Positions 8,243 through 19,200 of a DNA stretch of 40,643 nt are shown one piece after another (position 1 is the stretch's first letter; every line of letters begins with the position of its first letter). Under the pieces are notes generated by a model. It worked only from the letters and a program-made list of their open reading frames with translations. It was not told the origin of the DNA and searched no databases. Made by a program: the position numbers and the translations under genes. The stretch comes from a virus. Location: the IMG/VR virus record IMGVR_UViG_3300002334_000163, positions 1 to 40,643 of that record. One strand, 5' to 3'.

Positions 8243-11200
8243 ATGGGTAATATCTTTGATGATGGGGGAGACCTCTCTACATATACTATAAGACCTGAGA
8301 GTGCCTATGCTGATACACAGCGTGGGCACTTCCTGGATTACGCTAATAAGGTATACAGGGGTGGTGTAGAGGCTCTTGATATGCTTGGTCGTGGTGCTGA
8401 GACCTATGGTGCTGATAGCCTAGGCTCTGCTCTCCGCTATGGTGCTGATAAGGCCAAGGGTACTAGCTTCTATAAGCCAGATATCCAAAGCTACCTAGGT
8501 GAGGATAGTGCCTTTAAGCAGTATACTGGTGAAGCACTTGAAGCTATGACTATGTCTATTGGTGGTGCCGTAGGTGGTGCCATAGTAGGTGGTATAGTTA
8601 CTGGAGGTAATCCCTTTGGTGCTGCTGCTGGTTCCTTATCTGTTATGGGGACTATGTTCCATGGTGGATCTTATAGCCATGGTATGGAGGAGGCTATTAA
8701 GTATGGCCTTAGTGGAGAGGCTGCTGAGGATTATGCTAATGAGTATGCATTGTGGGAGGTAATACCTGAGTTAATAGGTGATGCAGCACTGTTGATACCC
8801 TTCGTAGGTGGTACAGCTAAAGTAGGTATTAAAGCTATAGCTGCTGGTCTCAAGTCTGGTAAGTTCACCATCGGAGCAGTTACGGATGCTCTAGCTAATA
8901 AGGTAGGGACTAAGGCTCTAGCTCATAAGTGGCTAGGTGCTACCGGAGCTGGTGGTGGTACGGAGGTACTCACTGAGTTTGGTCAGAATATCGCTAGAGA
9001 GAATGCTGGAATGGCTAAGGCTGAGACAGACTTCTGGCATACGTTCATTGTTGGTGCGCTAGCTCAAGGTGCTCCTGGTGCTGTAGGTACTGCCTACTCT
9101 ATTGATCAGGCTAATAAGATTACTGAGGGACTTAGGGCTGGTCTTAATAGTGAGGTACCTGAGGTACGTAAGTATACTATAGATCAGATCTATGAGGGTA
9201 TTGCTAAGGCTGATGAGGGTCAGGCTAGTCTATTCCGTGAGTATGCTTATAACAGAGAGAAGCAGGGTCTTAAGGTAGAGCTTGGTGATAACTTCAACAA
9301 AGTCTTAAGTAATGTAGGAACTATTAGGGAGGATGCTCAGGTAAGACAGGATGCTGAGGTAGAGTACTCAGGCTATCAACCTAATGTACCTAATGCTATC
9401 CTTGAGGAAGAGAGTACTGGAGATGTACTTAAGGATGAGATAGGTCTAGCTGTTAAGAATAAGGTTGAGCAGAGTAAGGTAGAACAAGCAAGTACTGAGC
9501 GTGATGTAGAAGCAGAGGTCACAGGTACACTAGCTCAGAGAGAAGCTATACGTAGGGGTAGCCCAGGAGTTACCGGTGCCCTCACAGGACCACCTACTAG
9601 AGTAGAGGTAGTAGGAGATCAGGAGAGGGCTACGGAGGCTTATGAGCCTACTGAGGTACCTAGTGGTCCACTCTCTCAGGTAGCCTCTATACAGGGACAG
9701 CTGCCTACTGGTAAGGATATCCCCAGTACTCCTCAGACAGCTCTTGATAGGCATCATGAGTACTGGGCTGCTCCTCCTGAGATTAAAGCATTGTATGGTC
9801 GTAAGGATAAAGAGGCCATAATGGATACTACTGTAGAGGAAGTATCTAAGGTAATAGTAGGGAGGGATAAAGCTGACATAGCAGATCTATTAGAGAAGAC
9901 TGACGAGCCTACTAAACAAGCTATAGTGGAGGGTACTCAAGAGGTAGCTAAAGCTAAGCAGGGGGTCGTTAGTGCCCCTACAGTGGCTGATAAGGTCAAA
10001 GCTATATCAAGTGTTAAGAAGGCTAAGAAGGATCTGGAGACAGTATATGATTACTCTAGAGAAGAGGTAGGAACCTATGTATCTCCAGAGGTAGCAGAGA
10101 CTGAAGTAACTAAACCTAAACAAGATATACCACTAGAGGCTGGAGTAGAGGTTGAGAATGTAGTAGCTACGTATCCCTCAGGCTATCATGTAGTTAAGGT
10201 AACTAAGGATAGATATGTAGTACTTAAGAAGGGAGAGGAGGTTGATGCTGGTGCTCAGTATACATCTGGTGCCCAGAAGGGTGGAGCTTTAACTAATGCT
10301 AAGAAGGCTGCTGAGTCTGGGGACTTAAGTACTGGTACTAGGGTAGGCCAAGCTGGACGTAAGACTAAATCTCAGAAGGTAGCTGGAGAGAAGAGGACTA
10401 GGGACATAGGGACACAGGAGAAGGAGGATGTTACCCAGTGGCTTATAGATAATGGCTACACTACTACTCAGAGGAGAGAGAAGTTAGATAAGGATGGTAA
10501 GGTAATTAAGGATCAGTTCGAGGAGATAGAGATACTTAAGGATGATGTAACTAATATAGCCTTAGCAACTCTACTTCAATCTGGCGATGAGTTGACTAAG
10601 GCTAATCTTAATAAGGCTATCCGAGCTGAGAAGAAGGCTGAAGAGAAGGGAACTGAGTATGCTCAATCTACTAAAGAGGGTGGAGCAACTGTATATGCCT
10701 CTGTTGGAGAGGGTATAGGTACTACCTCAGGTATCACTGAGGCTACTGCTGGTACAGAGGTGAAGACCTTTGATGAGGAAGGTAAGGAGATAGGTTCAGG
10801 TGATGAGGTAGTAGAAGAGGAGTTAGGCTTAACCTCTACTGAGGAGGTACGTACAGCACCTACTAGACCTAAGGTACTACGCTTCCATAAGTTAAAGAGT
10901 AAGAAGAGTGGTAAGTATACTGGTAACTGGGTTAGTGAGTGGGCTGGTAGTAACTATGAGATTAAAGCTGAGAGAGGTAAGGTAAGCCTATATGATGGAG
11001 ATAACTTAATAGGTACCTTTGATAACCACTATGAAGCTGCTCAGAGTATTGGTGCTACCATTAAGGATATAGCTGGTGGTAAGTCTGAACAACAGGATAC
11101 AGTAGTAGCTAGTCGAGAAGCTGAGAGAGAGTTAGTAGGTGGTAGAGCTGAGGTTGATGTAGAGAGGAGGAGAGCTAAGGAGGCTAGTAAGAAGAGGGGT

Positions 11201-14200
11201 AAGGTCACAGTAAGGAGGAAGAAGGTAGCAGCAGATGACAAGCTAGAAGACTTCTCTCTAGAGAAGGGTGATAGAATAGACAATAGAGAGACTAGAGCTG
11301 TTGAGGACGCTCAGGAGAATATCAAGGGACTTGAGATATCCTCTGTAGTTACCAAGGATATGACTCAAGAGGAGTTCCTACGTCTAGCTACCAGTGGACA
11401 GAAGAGGATTGATCAGATACGTGAGGAGGGCTTCATAGAGCGTGGGGATCTCACTGAGTATGATGAGGGAGACCCTAGTTCCTTTGCCTTCTCTGAGGAA
11501 GAGTTTAATAAGAGTCCTAACCCATACCTAGTAGTTGATAAGGATGGTAAGGTAAGAGGGCATGAGGGTAGGCATAGAGCTACCCTCTCTGAGGGTGTAC
11601 TAGATACTATACCTGTAACTATAATCTATGAGGGTACAGTTACAGAAGAGCTTACTCCACAGTTTGAGCAGAAGGGGGAGGATACCCTTGAAGATCTAGG
11701 TATAGTAGAGACACCCTTCGTAGAGACCAAGGACCATGCAGAATTCAAGAGTGTAACTAATCTACTTGAGGCACTACAATTAGCTAAGCGTAAGGGTAAT
11801 AAGGCTACTTCAGCACTAGCTAAGATGATCTTAAAGGTAGCTGGTGATACTGATCTGCTTAAGACCATTGTTACTCATGACCCTGGAGCTATAACATCTT
11901 ACTATAGAGCTAGTACTGATACAGTGACAACTAATGATAGAGCTATGGAGGGACTACTCTATGGCACATTCATACATGAGGCAGTACATGCTTTAACTCA
12001 AGGTAAGATCAAGAGTAGTGTAAGTATTCGAGAGAGACTAGATGAGCTTATTAGTACCTCTATGGATAGTCTTCCAGATACCTCTCTAGAGATACTGACT
12101 AAGGCTAGCTTTGATGCTAAGTTAATTAATAAACATGCTGTTGCTCTTAAGGCTGAGTATGGTGAGAGAGCAGTAGTACTTGCGTATGCCCATGCTAACC
12201 CACATGAGTTCCTAGCTATGGCTATGAATAGTAATATGGTCCAAGAGTATATGAAGTCTATTGAGGTTGAGGCTAGTAAAGGTGGCTTCGGTAGAATGAG
12301 GAGTATATGGGATATGTTCATAAGAGGTATCCAAGATGCATTAGGTCTCTCTCCACTGTCCCATACGATGCTTGATGAAGTACTCACTGAGACAGCAGGG
12401 ATTATCTATGAGGGTAAGTTAACTACACCTAGGTTAACAGCAGAGGAGCAGAGAGCTATTGATGAGAGCTGGGAGAGGGAGTGGGCATCCTTTGATAAGG
12501 AAGTAGAGGAGATGGATTTTGAGACTCTAGAGCTTAGCCCTAGTAAGGCTCTAAGTACTGCTAAGGCTGTAGGAGAGAGTACTCTAGATACATTCAAGGA
12601 TGTAGTTAAGAGATACCTAACTCCTGTTAGTGATAGACTTATGGTGATAGCTAAGGATTTAAGTTATCGACTAAGCTATATGGATAGTACTATAGCTCGT
12701 AGAGTATCTGAGGCTATTAAGGTAGGTAATGAATTAGAGGACCAAGCTAAGGGTAATATGAATGATGAGGATCTTAAGAGGTTCTCCTATTTACTGAAGA
12801 GGGCAACTAAGAACTCTATTAGGGAAGCTAATGAGATAGCTAAGAAGAATAAGGTTGACATGGGACCAGCTCAACGTATCCTAGATACTCTTAGTAGTGA
12901 GATGGTAGCCGTAGAGCTTATTAGTAAGAAGAAGGGAGAGAGTGTATACTGGCCTAGAGCAGTTAAGGATATGGATGGTCTGCATGATCACTATGATAAG
13001 GAGGGTATCTTACCTGAGATTAAGAAGGCTCTTAAGGCTAGGGGTATTGAGGCTACTGAGGAGAACATAGCTACTATCATGGCTGATACCTTAGGCAAAG
13101 GTGGGTACCCTCAGCTCCTAGGTAAGCCAGGAGCATCCAAGGCTAGGTCTATGAGGAATCTAACTGAGGAGGGTGCTGAGTTCTACTTTGCACCCTTCGA
13201 TGCCTTTCGTATGATGGCTGAGGATTCCATTAATAGTATAGAGCAACATAGACTAGTGGGTAAGAGTTCTAGATTGTCTCTAGAGATTAAGGCTACTAAG
13301 CTCGCTAAGCGGATAGATAAGATGAAGGGTGAGGGTCTAGATGTGAGTAAGGAGGTTGAGGATCTTAAGGTAATTGGTGAGGATCTGCTAGAGCCTACCG
13401 CTATTAGTAAAGGTGGCATAGGAGCCTTCTTAACTAAGGAGGGTATATCTGGTACAGAGCAGAGAGAGGTTAGAGATATGCTCTTCAATAGATTTAATGA
13501 GAGAGGTATGTCTGAGAACATGCGTCTACTTAAGCATGGTACCTTAGCTATGACCCTGCTTAACCCTACTACAGCTATTAAGCAGTTAGGTGATGTTGGT
13601 ATAGCTATTACTGAGAGGGGGCTTAAGGAGGCTGTCTATGGAGTTAAGGCTGCACTAGGGGATAAGGCTGGTAAGTTTAACCTGTATGAGATGGGTATAC
13701 AGCAGTATATCTTAGAGCAGGGAGAGAGACAGGATAGAACATCTCAGCTACTTGATAAGGGTTTTGGTATCTCTGGCTTTAAGCTTATGGATAACTTCGG
13801 TAAACAAGTATCTTACCAAGCTAGTCTTAAGGAAGTACAGGAGATGAGTAAGGAGGAGTTCCTTAGTGAGTATAGTGATGTTAAGTCTATAGGTAATCTA
13901 GGGGAGTTGTATAATAATATAGCGGAGGGTAAGGTAGGAGACAGAGGGGTACAGGACTTTATGACTTGGAGAGTATCTCAGATACAACCCCTATTCCTAT
14001 CCCAGATGTCAGAGAAGATGCTTACTGCTGGTAATGCTAGAGTATTTGGGATGTTACTCCAGTACTCCCTACGTAGACTAGGTATGCTCTCTACCCACTT
14101 CAATAAGCTTAAGGAGGAGAAGGGTATCTTTGCTGCCTCTAAGTATGCTATAAAGGTCATAGCCGTACTGACTGCTGCTGAGTTCAGTGCTGAGTGTATA

Positions 14201-14668
14201 GCTGGACTACTTACTGGTAAGCCCTGTAAGGATATAGATCAACAGCTAGAGAAGACTATCTTAGGTACAATACTCCTAGATAGGTATACACTGGATAAGA
14301 TGGGAGAGGGTAAGATAGCTGAGGGTATCTTAAGCCTTACTGGTGCATCAGCTATTGAGAGCGTAGATACTATCTTCAAGAGTTCCTTAACTCTCTTCGG
14401 AGATGAGGGCTTTGACTTTAAGATGCTTAAGAATCTACCTATGGGTAAGATACCATACTTCCTGTTTACTGAGGAGGGAGCTAAGGAGAGAGAGAAAGCA
14501 TGGGAGAAGTCTGGTGAGTATAAGCATATCTATGAGGGTGATGATGTGACTAGTGTAGGTAAAGGGGATAAGGAAGCTATACTTAATCAGGTCAAGTCTA
14601 ATGCTATGAGTGGTGCTGATATGTATGCTGGTGGAGTAACTAAGATGGTAGAGGAGTACAATGCCTAG
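8243..14668 (+). CDS. Giant (2141 aa) virion/ejection polyprotein-like protein
   Basis: Start ATG 8243 has a GAGGTAAG RBS. Residues about 105-140 are a Gly/Ala glycine zipper, and a second hydrophobic stretch lies near 170-220. Residues 400-1000 are charged and low in complexity. Around residue 1107 there is a GHEGRHRATL motif like the ParB-like or adenine-modification-like domains of large polyvalent phage proteins. HEAVH at 1245-1249, with Glu 1322 in NPHEFLAMAM downstream, fits a zinc metallopeptidase. The C-terminal 600 residues are helical with a hydrophobic segment (IKVIAVLTAAEFSAECIAGL). It matches T7 gp16 and DarB-type proteins in position and size, so I infer ejection into the host, with possible envelope or antirestriction activity. 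It carries three copies of the palindrome. Confidence 0.7.
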   Translation: MGNIFDDGGDLSTYTIRPESAYADTQRGHFLDYANKVYRGGVEALDMLGRGAETYGADSLGSALRYGADKAKGTSFYKPDIQSYLGEDSAFKQYTGEALEAMTMSIGGAVGGAIVGGIVTGGNPFGAAAGSLSVMGTMFHGGSYSHGMEEAIKYGLSGEAAEDYANEYALWEVIPELIGDAALLIPFVGGTAKVGIKAIAAGLKSGKFTIGAVTDALANKVGTKALAHKWLGATGAGGGTEVLTEFGQNIARENAGMAKAETDFWHTFIVGALAQGAPGAVGTAYSIDQANKITEGLRAGLNSEVPEVRKYTIDQIYEGIAKADEGQASLFREYAYNREKQGLKVELGDNFNKVLSNVGTIREDAQVRQDAEVEYSGYQPNVPNAILEEESTGDVLKDEIGLAVKNKVEQSKVEQASTERDVEAEVTGTLAQREAIRRGSPGVTGALTGPPTRVEVVGDQERATEAYEPTEVPSGPLSQVASIQGQLPTGKDIPSTPQTALDRHHEYWAAPPEIKALYGRKDKEAIMDTTVEEVSKVIVGRDKADIADLLEKTDEPTKQAIVEGTQEVAKAKQGVVSAPTVADKVKAISSVKKAKKDLETVYDYSREEVGTYVSPEVAETEVTKPKQDIPLEAGVEVENVVATYPSGYHVVKVTKDRYVVLKKGEEVDAGAQYTSGAQKGGALTNAKKAAESGDLSTGTRVGQAGRKTKSQKVAGEKRTRDIGTQEKEDVTQWLIDNGYTTTQRREKLDKDGKVIKDQFEEIEILKDDVTNIALATLLQSGDELTKANLNKAIRAEKKAEEKGTEYAQSTKEGGATVYASVGEGIGTTSGITEATAGTEVKTFDEEGKEIGSGDEVVEEELGLTSTEEVRTAPTRPKVLRFHKLKSKKSGKYTGNWVSEWAGSNYEIKAERGKVSLYDGDNLIGTFDNHYEAAQSIGATIKDIAGGKSEQQDTVVASREAERELVGGRAEVDVERRRAKEASKKRGKVTVRRKKVAADDKLEDFSLEKGDRIDNRETRAVEDAQENIKGLEISSVVTKDMTQEEFLRLATSGQKRIDQIREEGFIERGDLTEYDEGDPSSFAFSEEEFNKSPNPYLVVDKDGKVRGHEGRHRATLSEGVLDTIPVTIIYEGTVTEELTPQFEQKGEDTLEDLGIVETPFVETKDHAEFKSVTNLLEALQLAKRKGNKATSALAKMILKVAGDTDLLKTIVTHDPGAITSYYRASTDTVTTNDRAMEGLLYGTFIHEAVHALTQGKIKSSVSIRERLDELISTSMDSLPDTSLEILTKASFDAKLINKHAVALKAEYGERAVVLAYAHANPHEFLAMAMNSNMVQEYMKSIEVEASKGGFGRMRSIWDMFIRGIQDALGLSPLSHTMLDEVLTETAGIIYEGKLTTPRLTAEEQRAIDESWEREWASFDKEVEEMDFETLELSPSKALSTAKAVGESTLDTFKDVVKRYLTPVSDRLMVIAKDLSYRLSYMDSTIARRVSEAIKVGNELEDQAKGNMNDEDLKRFSYLLKRATKNSIREANEIAKKNKVDMGPAQRILDTLSSEMVAVELISKKKGESVYWPRAVKDMDGLHDHYDKEGILPEIKKALKARGIEATEENIATIMADTLGKGGYPQLLGKPGASKARSMRNLTEEGAEFYFAPFDAFRMMAEDSINSIEQHRLVGKSSRLSLEIKATKLAKRIDKMKGEGLDVSKEVEDLKVIGEDLLEPTAISKGGIGAFLTKEGISGTEQREVRDMLFNRFNERGMSENMRLLKHGTLAMTLLNPTTAIKQLGDVGIAITERGLKEAVYGVKAALGDKAGKFNLYEMGIQQYILEQGERQDRTSQLLDKGFGISGFKLMDNFGKQVSYQASLKEVQEMSKEEFLSEYSDVKSIGNLGELYNNIAEGKVGDRGVQDFMTWRVSQIQPLFLSQMSEKMLTAGNARVFGMLLQYSLRRLGMLSTHFNKLKEEKGIFAASKYAIKVIAVLTAAEFSAECIAGLLTGKPCKDIDQQLEKTILGTILLDRYTLDKMGEGKIAEGILSLTGASAIESVDTIFKSSLTLFGDEGFDFKMLKNLPMGKIPYFLFTEEGAKEREKAWEKSGEYKHIYEGDDVTSVGKGDKEAILNQVKSNAMSGADMYAGGVTKMVEEYNA

Positions 14669-15206
14669 GATAACTAAGGAAGAGATAAGAGCAGCCTATG
14701 ATGGAGCTAAGTATACTAGTGGTCTCATGGTACAAGAGAACTCTGAGTTATACAAGGCTCCTGAGGATGAATTGATACATCCTAATAAGGCTCCAGAGGA
14801 GGGTGGTGGTCAAGACATTGCGTATGGTCATAAGCTTACTGAGGGAGAGGTAAAGAAGGGTGAGGTGTATGGCATAGCCTATACTAAGGGGATAACTAAG
14901 AAGGATGCTGAGAGGATACTTGAGTTAGATATAATCAAGCATAAGAATAAAGCGGAGGCTAAGGTAGGCTCCAGTGTGTGGAATGAATTACCTCAGGCTG
15001 GTAAGAACCTACTTACGGACTTTAGTTTTACAGGGACACTTCATAAGTTCCCCAAGATGTTAGCTGGTATCAAGAGTAAGAATAAGGAAGTAGTACTGAA
15101 TGAGTACAGGAGGAAGTTCAAGAAGGGGGGTACTATGAGGGATATGGTAGAGAGGAATAAGTTCTCTAGAGAGATGATAGCGGGTATGGAGGATTACTTC
15201 ATATAG
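14661..15206 (+). CDS. Lysozyme-like endolysin
   Basis: The 181-residue product overlaps the giant gene by 8 nt and is the last late gene. QDIAYGHKLTEGE resembles the conserved GxGH[T/K]L segment of GH24/T4-lysozyme-type muramidases. It is followed by a YTKGITKKDAERILELDI helix that aligns with the usual (IT)xxxAxxLLxxDL element, and by NLLTDFSFTGTLHKFP near the usual SFVFNVG position. A catalytic Glu probably lies in the VQENSELY segment, though it is not certain. There is no signal peptide, so release would need a holin. It could alternatively be a virion-bound muramidase. Confidence 0.7.
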   Translation: MPRITKEEIRAAYDGAKYTSGLMVQENSELYKAPEDELIHPNKAPEEGGGQDIAYGHKLTEGEVKKGEVYGIAYTKGITKKDAERILELDIIKHKNKAEAKVGSSVWNELPQAGKNLLTDFSFTGTLHKFPKMLAGIKSKNKEVVLNEYRRKFKKGGTMRDMVERNKFSREMIAGMEDYFI

Positions 15207-15212
15207 TATATA

Positions 15213-15246
15213 GGCCATAGAGGTATCTAATTGATCCTCTATGGCC
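15213..15246. terminator. Bidirectional hairpin between convergent gene blocks
   Basis: A perfect 11-bp stem (GGCCATAGAGG / CCTCTATGGCC) with a 12-nt loop fills the 48-nt gap between the convergent late and early blocks. A short CTCTTAGTTT tract follows on the + side and an AT-rich TATATAC tract on the - side. This is the expected place for a two-way terminator. Confidence 0.8.
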
Positions 15247-15254
15247 CTCTTAGT

Positions 15255-15569
15255 TTAAGCTAGTAGTGGCTGATCATTGTAGCCTACGGAGAGCCTGATA
15301 GCCTCCTCACGCTGTCTAGCAAAGGCCATACTCCTCTTAGCCTTCTTGAATGCCTTCTTGTTCTTCTTCGTTAACTGCTTACGGAACTTATCAGTCCGTA
15401 TATATGTACCCTGAACCTTAAGCTTATGTAATACTTGAGAACCCTCTACCTTGACCATAGTACAACTGATCCAGTGGGGTAGGCCAAGGGCTAAGATAGC
15501 TACCCTCTGTTGACTAAGGAGTCTACGGGCCTGATAATCATAGTACAACTCATCTTCCATCCTCTTCAT
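15255..15569 (-). CDS. Hypothetical early-block protein, Lys-rich
   Basis: The ATG at 15569 is favoured because AGGAGAG lies 6 nt upstream. A longer version from 15593 has no such signal. The 104-residue protein has a central beta-rich part (ISCTMVKVEGSQVLHKLKVQ) and a very basic stretch (KQLTKKNKKAFKKAKR), consistent with nucleic-acid contact, but no family is recognised. It overlaps its upstream neighbour by 20 nt and is the last gene of the leftward block. Confidence 0.6.
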   Translation of the reverse strand: MKRMEDELYYDYQARRLLSQQRVAILALGLPHWISCTMVKVEGSQVLHKLKVQGTYIRTDKFRKQLTKKNKKAFKKAKRSMAFARQREEAIRLSVGYNDQPLLA

Positions 15570-15810
15570 ACTTAACTCTCCTATGGCCTTCATAAGCCTT
15601 TATGATTCTCTTCCTATATATACGTATGATATTTAGTGGCACATACTCCTCTGTCTTAAAGGCTACATACTTATCCCCTATGAGTACCCTGATATAGTGG
15701 AAGAAGCTCTTACGATCTGAACAACTCTCAACAGATTTAAGAAATACTGTACTACCTCTACAACTTATGATGGGGTTATCCTCTAGCATCTTCTTTACAT
15801 TACCTAGCAT
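15550..15810 (-). CDS. Hypothetical small basic protein (86 aa)
   Basis: The start at 15810 has a GGGGGAGGT RBS and overlaps the previous stop by 7 nt. The product begins with a short helix (MLGNVKKMLED), then beta-prone segments (GSTVFLKSVES, FHYIRVLIGDKYVAFKT), and ends in a basic tail. No domain is recognised. Confidence 0.6.
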   Translation of the reverse strand: MLGNVKKMLEDNPIISCRGSTVFLKSVESCSDRKSFFHYIRVLIGDKYVAFKTEEYVPLNIIRIYRKRIIKAYEGHRRVKYEEDGR

Positions 15811-16055
15811 ACCTCCCCCGTACCCCTCCAGTCTAATTTAATGTAAAGCTCATCTCCAAAGGATTGCATCTTCTTAACCTTCTCTATACACTCAATAGTA
15901 AGTTTATCTATTACGGGTCTCAGCTTCTTCCTGAGGTTATCCTTGAATAACTCTGCTTCAGTCTCAACTATACTTGAGAGTATAGCGGGCTTAATCTGCT
16001 TCTCAAATAGGATTCTAGTTATCTCTACTATATGATCTGGGTCTCTACTTTCCAT
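15804..16055 (-). CDS. Hypothetical small helical protein (83 aa)
   Basis: An AGAGGAG RBS precedes ATG 16055, which lies inside the end of the upstream gene (11-nt overlap). The sequence is mostly helical with mixed charge (LFEKQIKPAILSSIVETEAE, LRKKLRPVIDKLTIECIEKV). No family is recognised. Confidence 0.6.
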   Translation of the reverse strand: MESRDPDHIVEITRILFEKQIKPAILSSIVETEAELFKDNLRKKLRPVIDKLTIECIEKVKKMQSFGDELYIKLDWRGTGEVC

Positions 16056-16239
16056 ACTTAAATCTCCTCTTCCCTATTTTATTAATTAACTCATGACCCT
16101 CTTGATACTGACCACACCAGTGCATCTCATGCTTAGCTATAGGCTCAGGAGTAAGTCTGCACTCCCCTTGTCCATCAGTACCCTCATGTTTATAGTAGAA
16201 CCTACATGAGATACATCTGTATGACTTTAGTTTACTCAC
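16045..16239 (-). CDS. Small Cys-rich (metal-binding) protein
   Basis: Translation starts at GTG 16239, well placed behind GGAGGAGG. The 64-residue product contains CISC near the N-terminus, then GECRL and HWCGQ, a Cys4-type spacing that fits a zinc or iron-sulfur site. It is one of at least six small Cys-rich proteins in the early block. The function is unknown. Confidence 0.65.
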   Translation of the reverse strand: MSKLKSYRCISCRFYYKHEGTDGQGECRLTPEPIAKHEMHWCGQYQEGHELINKIGKRRFKYGK

Positions 16240-16254
16240 GCCCTACCTCCTCCC

Positions 16255-19200
16255 TTATCCACACTTACTCCATCCACACCCACCACTACACTTCTCACAC
16301 CCCTCAGTAAACTGGAGAGGACTACCACACTCAGGGCATCCCTTCATCTCCACCTCCGTACCCCTAGCTTGTTGGTACATCTTGAGTATCCTGCTGAGGT
16401 GACTAGCAACATCGTTGATAACTACTACGGACTTATCCAATTGCTTAATGATATCCGTGAGTGGTACCCCATACCTCATAGAGAGGCTTAACTGTCTACA
16501 CACGGTGTTCCAGCAGCTATCTATACTAGCGTATGGAAATTTAACGAAGACTTCTACAGGGGCACCTGAGGCATCCTCAGCTACTATGATGTAGACCTTC
16601 TGTCCATCTACTGTCACTCGGTATCTTGTGGCTTTAAGTTCATCTGGGAGAACAGCTTTACTAAAGGACTCTTTGGATCTAGGATTATCCACTGGTCCTT
16701 GCTCTCTAGTATCTCCTTCGGTAGATGCACTAAGTACTTGTGTTTCCCTAGAACCATCTCGATAGATTGTGACTCCCTTACATCCAAGTTTGTATGCGAG
16801 TTCATAAGCCTCCTTAACTTCTTTGACTGTAGTGTCATTAGGCATATTAATTGTCTTACTAATGGAGCTATCAATGTGCTTCTGTAGCACCGCTTGCATC
16901 TTGATATGATCAGACCAGTGGATATCACCGGCACTCTTGAATAGGTCTGGGTTACTGACCATTAGATCCCACTCATACCCTTGTTCAATAGCTTCCTTCG
17001 CCTCTTGTGGTAACCACTTATTAGGCATGATAAACTTAGTTCCATCGAGTACCTCTTTAACTGTCACTGGTGCGTAATATGGCTCACAACCACTGGAACA
17101 GTCTGAAATCATTGATAAAGTTCCAGTAGGTGCTATGGTAGTCAGATTAGCATTACGTCTATAAGGTATCCCATCAGGTATCGTATCATACCCATCATAA
17201 TGCCCCTCCTTCATAGCTAACTCGTAAGACTTCTTATCAGCTTCTCTAGAGATAAACTCCATTACCTCACCAGCAAGGGTACGCCCCTCCTCACTATCAT
17301 AGGGTAGGCCCAACTGGATAAGCATGTCGTGCAACCCCATAATACCTAGGCCAATCTTCCGAGTCCTCTCCATGGCCTCCTGACACTCTGGGATAGGCAT
17401 CACACTAGCATCTAGTATCCTATTGAGGAAGAGGACTCCAGTTCTAGTAGTATCTCTGAGCTTCACATAGTCAACTTGAAGGACATCTCTTGTAACAAAA
17501 TCTTCACCTGTGAATGGCCCGAGACTCATCACATGATTACTTAAGTTAATACTACCGAGCGTACAGTTATGTACACCAATACCATTAGCCCAGAAAGTAT
17601 TAATGTTTGATACCTCTACTATATCAAACACTTCTTCTGAACCAAAGTCCTCCACTGAGGCTACCTTATAAGAAGTCTCATCTGCATACCTACTCCTTAC
17701 AAACTTATCCTTCTTAACGCTAGTCAAGAGACCTACAGTATCCATGAATATATTAGCTGATTGCTTAGTCACCTGTATACGGTACTGGTTATTACGGTTA
17801 CTCTTGAATACAGTTGTAAACTTAGATGTATGGATACCTATAGAGTTAAGGTATGCTACAACTTGATTACCTAGCTTATCACTAGATGTTGCAAAGGCAA
17901 CCTGAGTATTAGCTTTCCCAGATATTCCTGCATCTGCACTAAATAGGCCACGTATAAAGGATCTTTGTTGGGGGTCTGTCCAACTATAGAACTTACTAGG
18001 GAACTCTACCTCAGTACACCTACTTTTAACCATACCAAAAGACTCAGCTATCTCTAGAGAACTTTTCTTATCAGACTGGTGTTGATACCTCTCCTCTGTA
18101 TTAATATTAGGCTTAGTTGTTACATCAAAGGTATTGATAAAGCACTGGCTAATACGATCTTTGATTTCAAAGTCACCATCCTTAGCATTGAAGGATATAC
18201 CCACAGTGGTGCTATACCAGCCATCTCCATGAAGCCAGCCAATCATCTCATGTACTTCGCTAGGTGCATCATACAGTGTATATGGTGTGACACCTGAGAG
18301 AACCTTGACACTCTTACCCACAGTATCCTTAGCATCTACAAAAGATCCACTTACTAGTTCTATCTGATGATCTGGAGTGCATACTAGTGTTGACCTATTA
18401 GATAGGTTCATCTTAATTACAGGTTGAGTACCTTTGTTCACCACCTTAAGATAAGTATGTGCTTTGTAATCAGTGCCAATCACATGAGAAGTACCAGCCA
18501 TATCCTCAATCTTACGTACACCTTGCGGGGTAGTAACAAGTGTACCTTTAGCTAAACAACTCTCATAAGGACGGAGTGGCTGTTCTCCACAGGGATTGGT
18601 ACAATCGAGCTTACCAAGGTGTGGTACAGTGTTCCCCTTCTCTATGGTATCCATAAAGATGACACCCGGCTCAGCACTGGACCAAGCCCTCTGTATCAAC
18701 TCATCCCATAATTCAGTATTCTTACCATAAGTTACATGAGGGTTAAGTACCTCATCCATAAAGCTATCAGTAATACCCACAGACAGATTAAAGTTACTCA
18801 AGACACCTTCAGTATCCTTAACACTAATGAAGTCCCAGATATCTGGATGATCACAGTCCAAAATACCCATGTTAGCCCCTCGTCTACGACCTCCCTGCTT
18901 TATTATGTCTGTTGATACATCCTGTACCTTCATGAAAGACAGAGGCCCAGATGCAACGCCATTAGTACTAGCCACAATACTATTAGAGGCCCGGATTGGA
19001 GAATAATTGCAACCGACACCACCACCGGACTTACTAATGATAGCAGCATCACTATAGAACTTATATATGCTTTCAATTGAATCCTCCACTGGTAGTACGT
19101 AACAAGCTGAGTATGCCTCAATAGCTGTCCCTCCGTTCATTAAGGCAGGGGAGTTAGGTAGGAAGTCCATATCTCTCATAGTATTTATGAATAGGCACTC

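Noticed and set aside
11998-12387. 129-codon antisense frame inside the giant gene
   Set aside because: It is a mirror of strong coding sequence; no RBS and Ser/Leu-rich composition typical of a shadow frame.
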